Assembly (NCBI GenBank): GCA_934409175.1
Contig: CAKRVX010000012.1
Location: forward strand, 1 to 35,743
Direction of reading: 5' to 3'
Origin: an uncultured Blautia sp.
GTDB lineage: Bacteria; Bacillota; Clostridia; Lachnospirales; Lachnospiraceae
DNA: 35,743 nt
Shown: in pieces, positions 24,642 through 32,920 of the stretch
How the letters are laid out: each line of letters opens with the position of its first letter
How positions within the stretch are numbered: the stretch's first letter is position 1
The notes under the pieces: model-generated
What the model saw: the letters and a program-made list of their open reading frames with translations, nothing else
Databases searched by the model: none
What the model was told of the DNA's origin: nothing
Position numbers and translations under genes: made by a program

Positions 24642-24675
24642 ATAAAAGCTTCTGCATACAGGCAGAAGCTTTTAT
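24642..24675 (-). terminator. terminator after the cytidylate-kinase-like gene
   Basis: A 14-bp perfect stem (24642-24655 with 24662-24675; AAGCTTCTGC core) has a 6-base loop and ends in TTTTAT on both strands. It lies 16 bases past the kinase stop and before the permease promoter, so it separates the two units. Confidence 0.82.
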
Positions 24676-24690
24676 TTAACAATATGTCTG

Positions 24691-25326
24691 TTATTTCTTT
24701 ATAGAATCAAAAATTTCAATTGCCTGGATGATTGCTTTGGCTGCACCATCAATCCCAAGCTTACTACTATCTACACAAAGATTATAGCTGGAAGCTGCTC
24801 CCCATTTTTTGTTTGTATAGTAATTATAATAGCTGGATCGGCTTTTATCGGTTTTATTAATCATATCTTTGGCCTCTTTTGGCGTTTTATTATGTTTCTG
24901 CGCCAGACGGTTGATTCGCCAGTCCATATCTGCATGAACGAATACGCTTAAACAATCTTTATATTCTGCCAGTGCATAATCTGCACATCTTCCAACCATA
25001 ACACAGGGCCCCTCGGATGCCAGTTTTTTGATTGCATCAAACTGAGCCAGAAAAACCTTATGATTCATAGGCATATCTGTAAAACCTGCTGAGGAATAAC
25101 CGAAAGAATAGGTGTCCATTACCAGAGAATACAGAAAACTATTGGTAGGCTTTTCGTCGTGGTTTTCGAATAGTTCCTTGCAGATACCACTTTCGTTGGC
25201 TGCATGTTCCAGAAGTTCCTTGTCATAACATTTGATACCAAAGTATTTCGCAACTTCCTGTCCAATCTGTCTTCCACCGCTCCCATATTCGCGTCCTATT
25301 GTAATAATTGAACTTGTACTGTTCAT
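24691..25326 (-). CDS. cytidylate kinase-like protein
   Basis: A 211-residue P-loop kinase of the cytidylate-kinase-like family (PF13189 type), distinct from housekeeping Cmk. The phosphate loop is GREYGSGGRQIG (from residue 11), followed by CYDKELLEHAA. A lid-like segment is rich in Arg and Lys (RINRLAQKHNKTPKEAKDMI, then KSRSSYYNYYTNKKWG). The family often occurs beside transporters or regulators, and its substrate is unsettled. A promoter directly upstream and a terminator downstream make it a single-gene unit. The start is ATG 25326 with GAAAGGGAG nearby. Confidence 0.88.
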   Translation of the reverse strand: MNSTSSIITIGREYGSGGRQIGQEVAKYFGIKCYDKELLEHAANESGICKELFENHDEKPTNSFLYSLVMDTYSFGYSSAGFTDMPMNHKVFLAQFDAIKKLASEGPCVMVGRCADYALAEYKDCLSVFVHADMDWRINRLAQKHNKTPKEAKDMINKTDKSRSSYYNYYTNKKWGAASSYNLCVDSSKLGIDGAAKAIIQAIEIFDSIKK

Positions 25327-25363
25327 AAGCTACACTCCCTTTCGTCACGTCGTTTGTATCATT

Positions 25364-25392
25364 ATTATACAATATTTTCAAAGAAATGCAAA
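25364..25392 (-). promoter_or_regulatory. sigma-A promoter of the cytidylate-kinase-like gene
   Basis: On the minus strand TTTGCA (25387-25392) and a perfect TATAAT (25364-25369) are 17 bases apart. The -35 begins right after the rluD stop, so no terminator separates rluD from this unit and readthrough is possible. Confidence 0.65.
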
Positions 25393-26307
25393 TTATTTTC
25401 GCAATTTATCTAATAATTTAACAAAGTATTCCGGCAAAGGTGCGGTAAATTCCATATATTTTCCAGTGGAGGGATGAATGAATCCCAAAATCATGGCATG
25501 AAGGGTCTGTCCCTGCAGATGATATGGATTTTTTCCAGATCCATAAACTTCATCTCCAAGAAGAGGATGTCCAATACTTGTCATGTGTACGCGAATCTGA
25601 TGAGTTCGTCCTGTTTCCAGACGGCATTCAATGTAAGTAGCATTTTTGAAACGTTCAAGTACTTGATAATGAGTGACAGCATCTTTTCCATTTTTATAAT
25701 TGATGGACATTTTTTTTCGATCTATCGGGTGTCTGCCAATAGGACCTTTAATAGTCCCTTCATCTTCTTTTACAACACCAGATACTATAGCACGGTATCT
25801 ACGTTTGATAGTGTGTGCTTTAAGCTGTTCGGCCAGATTTCTGTGAGCATTGTCATTTTTGCACACCAGAAGTGCTCCTGTTGTGTCTTTATCAATTCTG
25901 TGGACAATACCAGGTCTGAGAACGCCATTGATACCGGACAAATTTTCTTTGCAATGCGCCATGATAGCGTTTACCAGTGTCCCTGAGGTATGCCCGGCAC
26001 TGGGGTGTACAACCATTCCTTTGGGTTTGTTTACGACCAACACATCATTATCCTCATAAAGAATATCCAGTGGAATATTTTCCGGCAGAATATCCGGCTC
26101 AGTCATATCCGGAAGTGCTACTGTGATTTGATCTCCGCTTTGAACCTTATAATTAGCTTTTACAGGTGATTTCTGAACAGTGATTTTCTGTTCTTTTAAT
26201 AGTTTCTGAATATAAGAACGGGAAAGTTCCACGTTCTTTTCTGAAAGATAGCGGTCAATCCGGACTCCGGACTGACCGTCTGTAACAACATAATTAAGAA
26301 TTTCCAT
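25393..26307 (-). CDS. rluD: RluD-family 23S rRNA pseudouridine synthase
   Basis: Members isomerise uridines in 23S rRNA; RluD-type enzymes act on helix 69. The 304-residue protein has an N-terminal S4 domain (RIDRYLSEKNVELSRSYIQKLL). The catalytic motif HRIDKDTTGALLVCKN carries the catalytic Asp in RID, and GRTHQIRVHMTSIGHPLLGDEVYG follows. Length is typical. It is the last gene of the sepF-linked operon, 11 bases after lspA. Which paralogue (RluD, YlyB or YjbO type) it is cannot be fixed, although lspA-rluD adjacency favours the YlyB position. Confidence 0.92.
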   Translation of the reverse strand: MEILNYVVTDGQSGVRIDRYLSEKNVELSRSYIQKLLKEQKITVQKSPVKANYKVQSGDQITVALPDMTEPDILPENIPLDILYEDNDVLVVNKPKGMVVHPSAGHTSGTLVNAIMAHCKENLSGINGVLRPGIVHRIDKDTTGALLVCKNDNAHRNLAEQLKAHTIKRRYRAIVSGVVKEDEGTIKGPIGRHPIDRKKMSINYKNGKDAVTHYQVLERFKNATYIECRLETGRTHQIRVHMTSIGHPLLGDEVYGSGKNPYHLQGQTLHAMILGFIHPSTGKYMEFTAPLPEYFVKLLDKLRK

Positions 26308-26318
26308 AGTTTTATCCT

Positions 26319-26810
26319 TTATCTTAATTTTAGAAAAGCATAATCATTGTCATCTCTATATTTCAGGCAGACAAGCAAAATAAGCGAAATACCGCTGCAA
26401 ACCACATAAATATCTGCCATATTAAAAACAGGGAAATCAATGAGCGAAAAATAAATAAAATCTACCACATATCCTCGCATTATTCTGTCAATAAAATTAC
26501 CTAATGCACCTGAAACCATGATAAGGCATACAAAAGCCATAGGAAAATAATACGCCGTTTTGGGGATTCGTGCATATACGTAAAAAAATATAATAAAAAA
26601 TATTATACACAGAATGATAAAAACGGGAATCTTTCCCTCAAACATGCCAAAAGCCATGCCACGGTTTTCCAGATACTTTAGTTTTAAAATACCAGGAATC
26701 AATACATAATCACTCTGACCCTTTAAATAAAAAATGGCAAGCAGCTTAGTTCCCTGGTCCAACAGAGTCAGGAAACAAATAAATAAAATTCCAAAAATCC
26801 AGGCTGTCAT
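26319..26810 (-). CDS. lspA: lipoprotein signal peptidase (signal peptidase II)
   Basis: LspA cuts the signal peptide from prolipoproteins after lipid attachment, inside the membrane. The 163-residue protein has four membrane helices. The catalytic aspartates lie in the conserved boxes NFIDRIMRGYVVDFIYF and FPVFNMADIYV. ENRGMAFGMFEG corresponds to the conserved NxGxAFG box. The start overlaps the aroB stop by four bases, so they are translationally coupled. Sequence evidence is complete. Confidence 0.95.
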   Translation of the reverse strand: MTAWIFGILFICFLTLLDQGTKLLAIFYLKGQSDYVLIPGILKLKYLENRGMAFGMFEGKIPVFIILCIIFFIIFFYVYARIPKTAYYFPMAFVCLIMVSGALGNFIDRIMRGYVVDFIYFSLIDFPVFNMADIYVVCSGISLILLVCLKYRDDNDYAFLKLR

Positions 26811-27898
26811 ACCAGAATCTCCTGGATAGCATTTAAAAGTTCTTCATCAGTTACTGTATTATCAATAAAACTTTTACCGATACCGTCCATAAGAATAAAT
26901 TTGATATGTCCGGCCTCCATTTTTTTATCTTTTTTTGTAGCTGAAAGAACATCTTCAGGGTTCAGACCGTCCACACTTAATGGTAAATGGAACGAAGAAC
27001 AACCTGTTCGTATTTCTTCGTATTCTTTTTCTGTCAAAAGTCCACGTTCCTTTGACAGAAATGCAGCTGCAATTAAGCCGATACCAACACATTGTCCATG
27101 AAGAAGCTGGAAATTCTTCAGCTTTTCTACAGCATGTCCGACTGTATGACCAAGATTGAGAAGTGCGCGTTCGCCCTGTTCTTTTGGATCTCGCTCTACA
27201 ACGCCGGCTTTGATTTCGCAACATCGGCGAATCATGCGTGATAATATATCAATATCCATTTTTTCAATGGCCGGTTGACTGGAGCATACAAACCTGAAAA
27301 ATTCTCTATCGCAGATCAAACCAGTTTTTAGAATCTCCCCCATACCACATGTGAACTCTTTTTCTGGAAGACTTTGTAAAGAACTCATATTCATATATAC
27401 AAGGCGAGGCTGATGGAATGCACCTACCATGTTTTTATATTGCTGAAAATCTACACCTGTTTTTCCCCCAACACTGCTATCGACCTGAGCCAAAAGTGTG
27501 GTAGGAACCTGAATAAAATCAATTCCTCTGAGATAAGTGGCTGCACCGAAACCAGTGAGATCTCCCACTACTCCTCCACCTAATGCAATAAGGATTCCTT
27601 TTCGATCCATTTCATGTTCAATCAGTGTTTTATATAACTGCTGTACAGTATCAAGATGTTTATTCTTTTCACCAGCTTCAAATATAAATGAAAATATACA
27701 GGAGGATACCTTTTTCAGCTCTGATTCGACTGCTGTATAGTATAATGGTTCTACATGGCTGTCTGTGACAATACAGAATTTTCGCCCCTGAAGTCCCTCT
27801 TCAATGATAGCATCGGAAAGAAAACTGAAATCCTTTTCAAAATAAATGGGATAATGAAAGTCGCCCTCTCGTTTTACAAGTAATTTTTGTTCTGTCAT
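26807..27898 (-). CDS. aroB: 3-dehydroquinate synthase
   Basis: AroB converts DAHP to 3-dehydroquinate, step two of the shikimate pathway, using NAD and a divalent metal. It has 363 residues, the normal length. Motifs include the NAD-binding GGGVVGDLTGFGAATYLRG, PTTLLAQVDSSVGGKTGVD, and the metal-ligand region LLNLGHTVGHAVEK. No other shikimate gene is near. Instead the gene sits between ylmH and lspA in a division-linked operon, which is unusual. Its stop is shared with the lspA start. Confidence 0.95.
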   Translation of the reverse strand: MTEQKLLVKREGDFHYPIYFEKDFSFLSDAIIEEGLQGRKFCIVTDSHVEPLYYTAVESELKKVSSCIFSFIFEAGEKNKHLDTVQQLYKTLIEHEMDRKGILIALGGGVVGDLTGFGAATYLRGIDFIQVPTTLLAQVDSSVGGKTGVDFQQYKNMVGAFHQPRLVYMNMSSLQSLPEKEFTCGMGEILKTGLICDREFFRFVCSSQPAIEKMDIDILSRMIRRCCEIKAGVVERDPKEQGERALLNLGHTVGHAVEKLKNFQLLHGQCVGIGLIAAAFLSKERGLLTEKEYEEIRTGCSSFHLPLSVDGLNPEDVLSATKKDKKMEAGHIKFILMDGIGKSFIDNTVTDEELLNAIQEILV

Positions 27899-27937
27899 AA
27901 GTTGTTTCCTCCTGTTACTACATTAAAAAATAAACTG

Positions 27938-28690
27938 CTAAATATATCGGAAAATACGAACGCTGCAACGCCCTTTTTTAGTTTGATGTGAAATCCCATC
28001 AAAAATAAAACGTCCCCTGCCTCGTACAGAAATAATATCACCATCTTTTGGTTCATATCCATTAGAAGTGATAAGTTTTCCATTCACGAAAACTTTTCCG
28101 TTTTCAATAAAAGATACCATACTGCTTCGTGATGATTGAAATGCCAGTGCAATAAGTGCATCAAGACGCACAGAAGCGCATGTTCCGTTGATAACTTCAA
28201 AATCTGGTTGTGGCAGATCACAAGGATCATCTACTTTTGAAATGACAATATTGGTATGACGGATACGACACAGATTTTCAAGAAAAAAATCTGTCATTTT
28301 ATTATTGCAGAAAAACCAGGCTGCTTTTTCCTGTACAAGAATATCACCAATCACACTTCTGTCAATCCCAAGATTCAGCAATGCGCCCAGATAATCACGA
28401 TGTGTGAGATCTTCCGAAAATTTAATGGATTTTGATTCAATTTTCAAACAGTCAATGGGATACTCCCATGTAAAAGCAAGAGCATCAGGATGAAATGCAA
28501 CCATCTGACGCTCCGCGTTGTTATAGCCACCACTGCTTTCCATAATAATACCAGGAAATTGCGATTTCAGACTATTTACCATGTTCTGTTCATTCAAATT
28601 CAGAAAATCAGAAAATGTAACAATATCTCTCTGGTAGGAAAGATTTGCCAGTTCCCGGATTCTCTTAAGAAAAAAATCATTTTTTTCCAT
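27938..28690 (-). CDS. ylmH: YlmH-family S4-domain RNA-binding protein
   Basis: YlmH is an S4-domain protein of the sepF cluster; recent work on Bacillus links the family to ribosome quality control, and older data to division. The 250-residue protein has an N-terminal domain (about 1-170, VTFSDFLNLNEQNMVNSL near the start). A C-terminal S4 domain follows (DALIALAFQSSRSSMVSFIENGKVFVNGK, then GDIISVRGRGRFIF). It lies 7 bases after sepF and 39 bases before aroB, in the canonical place relative to sepF. Confidence 0.92.
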   Translation of the reverse strand: MEKNDFFLKRIRELANLSYQRDIVTFSDFLNLNEQNMVNSLKSQFPGIIMESSGGYNNAERQMVAFHPDALAFTWEYPIDCLKIESKSIKFSEDLTHRDYLGALLNLGIDRSVIGDILVQEKAAWFFCNNKMTDFFLENLCRIRHTNIVISKVDDPCDLPQPDFEVINGTCASVRLDALIALAFQSSRSSMVSFIENGKVFVNGKLITSNGYEPKDGDIISVRGRGRFIFDGISHQTKKGRCSVRIFRYI

Positions 28691-28697
28691 TGTAAAA

Positions 28698-29363
28698 TTA
28701 ATATCCTGCTCTTACAGATGGAGCAGAACCTCCAAGAATATTCTGAAGATCACCAGTAATATCTACATTATATGGACCAAGAACAAAAATATAACTTGAT
28801 ACTTTCTGAAGACTTCCACCGAGAGAGTAACATGCACCTGAAGTGAAATCAATGATTCTCTGTGCCAGTTCAACATCGATTCCTTCCAGATTTAAAATCA
28901 CGGTAGAGTTATCCACCAATGTATCAGCGATTTCACGTGTATCTTCCATGGAGGACGGTTTAATTACACATACTTCCATATTGGCTCCCTGCGGTGTTTT
29001 TCGGCTGTTTCTCATAGGCGTGATCTTAGAAGACGCAACCGGACGTGTCAGGCGTTCCGCACGTTCCGGACGTACAGGAGTCTTAGTTGCAGAAGTTTGC
29101 TGTCTGGAAGAAGCGGAGGCCTGTTGTTTCGGAGCAGGAGCTACCTGTTTTTCTTCTGGTTCATCAGAAAATACATTGTCTTCGTTTTCTTTCTTTTTTG
29201 CAAACTTGTCGAAGAATTTTTTCTTTGGTTTGTCATCAAAGTCATCATCCAGGAAATCATCCTCATCTTCATTTTCATCTAACAGATCATCATCTAAAAA
29301 TCCGTCATCATCATAATCATCATTTAATTTGATGGCATCTAAAAATTTATCTAAAACGCCCAT
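28698..29363 (-). CDS. sepF: cell division protein SepF with long acidic linker
   Basis: SepF forms rings or arcs that tether and bundle FtsZ at the septal membrane. This form has 221 residues, against about 150 in Bacillus. The N-terminal membrane-binding helix is MGVLDKFLDAIKL. A strongly acidic then basic low-complexity linker (about residues 15-120, with runs of D/E, then K and Q/A/S) joins it to the conserved C-terminal domain (EVCVIKPSSMEDTREIADTL to GPYNVDITGD). ATG 29363 is chosen over 29375 because the GGAG just before it is a proper ribosome site and the family begins MGVLDK. It sits between yggS and ylmH, as in most Firmicutes. Confidence 0.93.
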   Translation of the reverse strand: MGVLDKFLDAIKLNDDYDDDGFLDDDLLDENEDEDDFLDDDFDDKPKKKFFDKFAKKKENEDNVFSDEPEEKQVAPAPKQQASASSRQQTSATKTPVRPERAERLTRPVASSKITPMRNSRKTPQGANMEVCVIKPSSMEDTREIADTLVDNSTVILNLEGIDVELAQRIIDFTSGACYSLGGSLQKVSSYIFVLGPYNVDITGDLQNILGGSAPSVRAGY

Positions 29364-29384
29364 TTTAATCTCCATTCTTTTATT

Positions 29385-30086
29385 TTAATCTTCTTTTATT
29401 GAGTAGTTTCTTTCCCCAAAGATACCAGTTCCTACACGTACCATGGTAGAACCCTCCTCAACTGCGACCTGATAATCATTAGTCATTCCCATGCTCAGGA
29501 CGCTCATATTAATATTATTAATGTTTTTAGCTGCAATGTCAACACTTAATTTTTTTAATTGCTGAAAAACTGTCCTGTTTTCTTCCGGATCAGAAACGAA
29601 TGGAGCAATTGTCATGAGGCCCATGACCTTAATGTGGGAATAAGTGGAAATTTCTTCAATAAGAGGAAGGACTTCATTTATTTTCAGACCAAATTTACTT
29701 TCCTCTTCTGCTACATTTACTTCAATCAGGATAGGCATACAGATCTCTTTTTTTTCAGCTTCGTGTTCTATTGTCTGTGCAAGGCGCAGAGAATCAACAG
29801 AATGAATCATAGAAACTTTGTCAATAATATATTTGACTTTATTACGTTGAAGATGTCCGATCATGTGCCATTTTATATCTGATGGAAGATGGTCATATTT
29901 ATCCATAATTTCCTGAACTTTGTTTTCGCCGAAAACACGACATCCTGCATCATATGCTTCCTGAAGCGTTTCTACCGGTTTAGTTTTACTGACTGCAACC
30001 AACGTTACTTCAGCAGGAGAACGCCCGGCCTTTTTGCATGCCTCTTCAATATTTTTATGCACTGATGTTAATTTATCAGCTATCAT
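29385..30086 (-). CDS. yggS: YggS/YlmE-family PLP homeostasis protein
   Basis: This single-domain, alanine-racemase-fold protein binds PLP and keeps its free level balanced; no catalytic reaction is established. The 233 residues include the PLP lysine in TLVAVSKTKPVE, the conserved GENKVQE and WHMIGHLQRNKVKYI, and the C-terminal phosphate-binding region SMGMTNDYQVAVEEGSTMVRVG-type segment. A good ribosome site (GGAGG) precedes the ATG. It is 9-22 bases from sepF and the HlyD-like gene, which supports one operon. Confidence 0.95.
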   Translation of the reverse strand: MIADKLTSVHKNIEEACKKAGRSPAEVTLVAVSKTKPVETLQEAYDAGCRVFGENKVQEIMDKYDHLPSDIKWHMIGHLQRNKVKYIIDKVSMIHSVDSLRLAQTIEHEAEKKEICMPILIEVNVAEEESKFGLKINEVLPLIEEISTYSHIKVMGLMTIAPFVSDPEENRTVFQQLKKLSVDIAAKNINNINMSVLSMGMTNDYQVAVEEGSTMVRVGTGIFGERNYSIKED

Positions 30087-30110
30087 TTGAAAGCCTCCTT
30101 CGCTTTGATA

Positions 30111-31577
30111 TTAATATAAAACATCCTGCTCTTTTACACGATCTGCATTTTTTACAATATGATCGTATCTGGAAAGACCATAAGATGTATTCTTTGATGC
30201 AATTGCATATTCTTCATTCTGATCCAGAATTTCAATATACCTGAATACCGCATAACCTTTGTTGATACAATATACTCCCTGTAATGTATCCGTTTCACCT
30301 ATAACAAATTTTTCTCCTGTAGTAGGATTGACAATAGCATCTCCTTCTTTAAAGACACTTTTATCCACATAGTAATTGTATTCCGGGTCGCCGGAAGAAG
30401 AATCACCAGCAGAAGAATCCTCAATTTTGGCATATATACTGGCGTTTTTAAAAGTAGTGGTTGATTTTCCAGACTTTCCAGAGTCAAGTAAAAATCCTGT
30501 TTCATTACTCTGCGGATCTGTTTTGGCATAAGAAGATGGAATTACATAAAAATCTTTCGTAACAATAGCTGATAATGGAATTTTCAGACCTACAGTCGTA
30601 TTTGTAACCAATTCAATGTCCAGGAAACGGTCTGAGGCATAACGAATCAACCCCTTATTAAAATCAATCTGTCCGTATTTATCACCATCAATAGTGATAA
30701 TGGAAAAGTCACCAGTCTGTGTCATATCATCTTTAAGAAATTTCACACGTATTGTAGAACGATCTTTTAATTTATCTGCCTGTTTTTCACTTAAAGGAAT
30801 CAGGAGACTCCATCGTTCATCTGTTATTATTGTATATATATCATCCCCTGCTTTTACAGACTCCGAAGTTTTAAGATCAGTTTCGTGATAGGAATTCTGA
30901 TCAAAATCTGCAGAGGTTACAGTATCGATGGTTTTTCCTTCATAATTATCAGTTGAGTATAAAATAATTCCATCAGACTCTGCACGACTGATGTTTTCAT
31001 TTTCGGAAGTGACGGATGTAACTGAGGTACCAGTATTGTCAGATTCGTTTTCACCGCTTTCATCTGAAGTAAGTGGAGCAGATGATCCTGTGTCGGATTC
31101 AGAGTACTGAAGAATATTTCCCTTTAATTCATATTTAAAACTGTAAGTATTATTAAATTTGCTCGGATTAAAACTTTTGGAAAAACTCATCATATCGTTT
31201 CTTATACTGGAAAGTTCTTCGGGAGTAAGACTTGCAGATGAGGAGCTGGATTTCGTGCTGCTTAATCCGTAAACGGCACCAGACGCATTGATCTTACTGC
31301 CCTCTCGTGCGTAATAGGTAATATATCCCGAAGAAGCTGCCTTACAGACCGATTCTTCGCGGATTGCAAGACCGGTATAAGTTTCGTTGCGTGATAAAGG
31401 ACCGGAAGTTACTTGATAAGATTCAATATGGGGAGTAGTAAAGTACAATATAGCGCTGAATGCCATATAGATAAACAAAACACCGAACATGATTGTTCCG
31501 ATATTCAGCCCGAATATTTTTCGGAGTTTAGCCAGAATTCCGGGCATCTGTCTGTTTTTTTTATGATTAACGGACAA
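30111..31577 (-). CDS. HlyD-like membrane-anchored protein heading the sepF operon
   Basis: A 488-residue bitopic protein. A basic cytoplasmic segment is followed by one membrane helix (about residues 25-46) and a large external part. It shows the HlyD/membrane-fusion layout: a biotinyl-lipoyl-like half motif near the membrane (SGYITYYAREGSKINASGAVYG), a Ser/Thr-rich low-complexity linker (about 165-200), a second half (SADGIILYSTDNYEGKTI), then beta-rich domains. The start is TTG 31577, with AAAGGAGG seven bases before it and no better ATG. No ABC exporter or outer-membrane partner is nearby. Position ahead of yggS-sepF suggests an envelope or division role, inferred from context only. Confidence 0.78.
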   Translation of the reverse strand: MSVNHKKNRQMPGILAKLRKIFGLNIGTIMFGVLFIYMAFSAILYFTTPHIESYQVTSGPLSRNETYTGLAIREESVCKAASSGYITYYAREGSKINASGAVYGLSSTKSSSSSASLTPEELSSIRNDMMSFSKSFNPSKFNNTYSFKYELKGNILQYSESDTGSSAPLTSDESGENESDNTGTSVTSVTSENENISRAESDGIILYSTDNYEGKTIDTVTSADFDQNSYHETDLKTSESVKAGDDIYTIITDERWSLLIPLSEKQADKLKDRSTIRVKFLKDDMTQTGDFSIITIDGDKYGQIDFNKGLIRYASDRFLDIELVTNTTVGLKIPLSAIVTKDFYVIPSSYAKTDPQSNETGFLLDSGKSGKSTTTFKNASIYAKIEDSSAGDSSSGDPEYNYYVDKSVFKEGDAIVNPTTGEKFVIGETDTLQGVYCINKGYAVFRYIEILDQNEEYAIASKNTSYGLSRYDHIVKNADRVKEQDVLY

Positions 31578-31629
31578 CGGAATGCCTCCTTTTGATTGAT
31601 GAAAGAATTCACAAATTTAATTCCAAAAT

Positions 31630-31658
31630 ATTGTAACATTTTATGAATATAAAAACAA
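31630..31658 (-). promoter_or_regulatory. sigma-A promoter of the hlyD-yggS-sepF operon
   Basis: On the minus strand TTGTTT (31653-31658) and TACAAT (31630-31635) are exactly 17 bases apart, with TG one base before the -10. It is about 50 bases upstream of the TTG start and is divergent from the lexA promoter. Confidence 0.72.
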
Positions 31659-31689
31659 GCGAAACATAAATTATTCACATAATGAAGTC

Positions 31690-31703
31690 AGAACGTATTT
31701 TCC
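31690..31703. promoter_or_regulatory. second, weaker SOS-box-like site
   Basis: AGAACGTATTTTCC retains the GAAC half of the Gram-positive SOS box (GAACnnnnGTTC) and has TTTC in place of the other half. It directly adjoins the better box at 31703, which suggests a tandem LexA site, but alone it would be weak. Confidence 0.35.
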
Positions 31704-31716
31704 GAATATCCGTTTG
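31703..31716. promoter_or_regulatory. LexA-binding SOS box over the lexA -35
   Basis: CGAATATCCGTTTG matches the Bacillus-type consensus CGAACRNRYGTTCG at 11 of 14 positions, with only one clear mismatch in each half. It overlaps the predicted -35 of lexA at 31714, as expected for autorepression. Confidence 0.6.
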
Positions 31717-31742
31717 CTTTTTTTATTTAAATATGATATGAT
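31714..31742 (+). promoter_or_regulatory. sigma-A promoter of lexA
   Basis: TTGCTT (31714-31719) and TATGAT (31737-31742) are spaced by 17 bases. The -35 overlaps the SOS box. A short leader of about 22 bases leads to GGAGG and ATG 31771. Confidence 0.68.
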
Positions 31743-31770
31743 AAAAGTATTAAATTTGGAGGTACAACCT

Positions 31771-32391
31771 ATGGCATATGGAAGAATTACTCAGAAACAA
31801 CAGGAGATCCTTGACTATATTAAAAATGAGATCCTGAACAGAGGCTTTCCTCCGGCAGTTCGTGAAATCTGTGAAGCAGTAAATCTGAAATCCACATCTT
31901 CTGTGCATGCTCATCTGGAAGCATTGGAAAAAAACGGGTATATTCGGAGAGATGCGACGAAACCAAGAGCCATTGAGATCATTGATGATAACTTTAATCT
32001 CGTTCGCAGAGAAGTGGTAAATGTTCCTATCATTGGTACTGTAGCTGCCGGACAGCCAATTCTTGCAGTAGAAAATATTGAAGGTTATTTTCCTATTCCA
32101 GCAGAATTTATGCCTAATGACCAGAGCTTTATGCTGAAAGTCAAGGGGGAAAGTATGGTAAATGTTGGAATTTTTGACGGTGATCAGGTGCTTGTACGAA
32201 AACAGGCTACAGCAGAAGATGGAGATATTGTAGTGGCGCTGGTAGAGGATGGGGCTACAGTGAAGACTTTCCATAAAGAAAAGGGTTATTATCGTCTTCA
32301 ACCAGAAAATGATACTATGGATCCGATTATTGTACATGGAAATTTACAGATTCTCGGTAAGGTGTTTGGCGTGTTTCGTTTATATCAATAA
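31771..32391 (+). CDS. lexA: SOS repressor LexA
   Basis: LexA represses DNA-damage genes until RecA filaments trigger its self-cleavage. The 206-residue protein has the N-terminal winged helix (QQEILDYIKNEILNRGFPP, then STSSVHAHLEALEKNGYIRR). The cleavage site is A93-G94 in AAGQPI. The catalytic pair is S128 (KGESMVN) and K165 (TVKTF), in the S24 peptidase domain. ATG 31771 has GGAGG at a proper distance; an upstream in-frame start at 31714 lies inside the promoter and is rejected. It is a single gene with its own SOS-boxed promoter and a downstream terminator. Confidence 0.97.
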   Translation: MAYGRITQKQQEILDYIKNEILNRGFPPAVREICEAVNLKSTSSVHAHLEALEKNGYIRRDATKPRAIEIIDDNFNLVRREVVNVPIIGTVAAGQPILAVENIEGYFPIPAEFMPNDQSFMLKVKGESMVNVGIFDGDQVLVRKQATAEDGDIVVALVEDGATVKTFHKEKGYYRLQPENDTMDPIIVHGNLQILGKVFGVFRLYQ

Positions 32392-32418
32392 AAATTATTC
32401 AATGAACGCAACAAATAA

Positions 32419-32470
32419 GCCTTTTGTTTTGGCTGCTTTATTTATGCAACCAACACAAAAGGCTTTGTTA
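32419..32470. terminator. bidirectional terminator between lexA and rsfS
   Basis: GCCTTTTGTTTTGG (32419-32432) pairs with 32450-32463 with one mismatch, around a 17-base loop. The plus strand continues TTTGTTATT and the minus strand TTATTTGTTG, so it can stop both the lexA transcript and the convergent obg-rsfS transcript. Confidence 0.78.
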
Positions 32471-32499
32471 TTATCTGCTGATACTAGAATATATTATTC

Positions 32500-32859
32500 T
32501 TATTTTTCAAGAAATTCGTTAATATTCAGAACTTTTCCATCTCTCCAGATTCTTTCCAGGTCATAGAAAAGGCGGTTTTCTTCATCAAATACATGGACGA
32601 TCATATCACCGTAATCCATAAGAACCCAGCTTGAATTTCTTGTTCCTTCGATTTGCTTTGCCTCATATCCAGCTCTGCCAAGGGTTTCATCTACATTATC
32701 AACCATAGCCTGTACCTGGTTCTGATTAGAGGCACTTGCAATTACAAAATAATCAGCAATTACAGATACTTCATGGATATCGATTACTTTAATGTCTTTC
32801 CCCTTTTTGTCATCAAGGGCGCGGCAGGCAAGTTTTGCCATTTCCAGTTCTTTACTCAT
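32500..32859 (-). CDS. rsfS: ribosome silencing factor RsfS
   Basis: RsfS binds L14 of the large ribosomal subunit and blocks subunit joining when nutrients run low. The 119-residue product has family motifs KVIDIHEVSVIADYFVIASASNQNQV, EGTRNSSWVLMDYGDMIVHVF and FYDLERIWRDG. The ribosome site AAAGGAG precedes the ATG. It is the last gene of the obg-yhbY-nadD-yqeK-rsfS series, a conserved Firmicute order. Confidence 0.95.
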   Translation of the reverse strand: MSKELEMAKLACRALDDKKGKDIKVIDIHEVSVIADYFVIASASNQNQVQAMVDNVDETLGRAGYEAKQIEGTRNSSWVLMDYGDMIVHVFDEENRLFYDLERIWRDGKVLNINEFLEK

Positions 32860-32920
32860 GGAAGTGCTCCTTTCTTTTCGTTTAGTTGTTAAATCTGTAT
32901 TTATACATGGTTTATCCGGA

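Noticed and set aside
25474..25986. 170-codon open frame on the plus strand opposite rluD
   Set aside because: The product is Phe/Ser/Cys-rich with no motif, and rluD is certain on the other strand.
26997..27009. GAAC-GTTC dyad resembling an SOS box inside aroB
   Set aside because: The spacer is five bases instead of four and the site is in the middle of a coding region.
29364..29375. ATG four codons before the chosen sepF start
   Set aside because: Those codons contain the GGAG ribosome site of ATG 29363, and SepF proteins begin MGVLDK.
31750..32337. 195-codon open frame on the minus strand opposite lexA
   Set aside because: It mirrors lexA codon use, has a low-complexity product and would need translation across the lexA promoter region.
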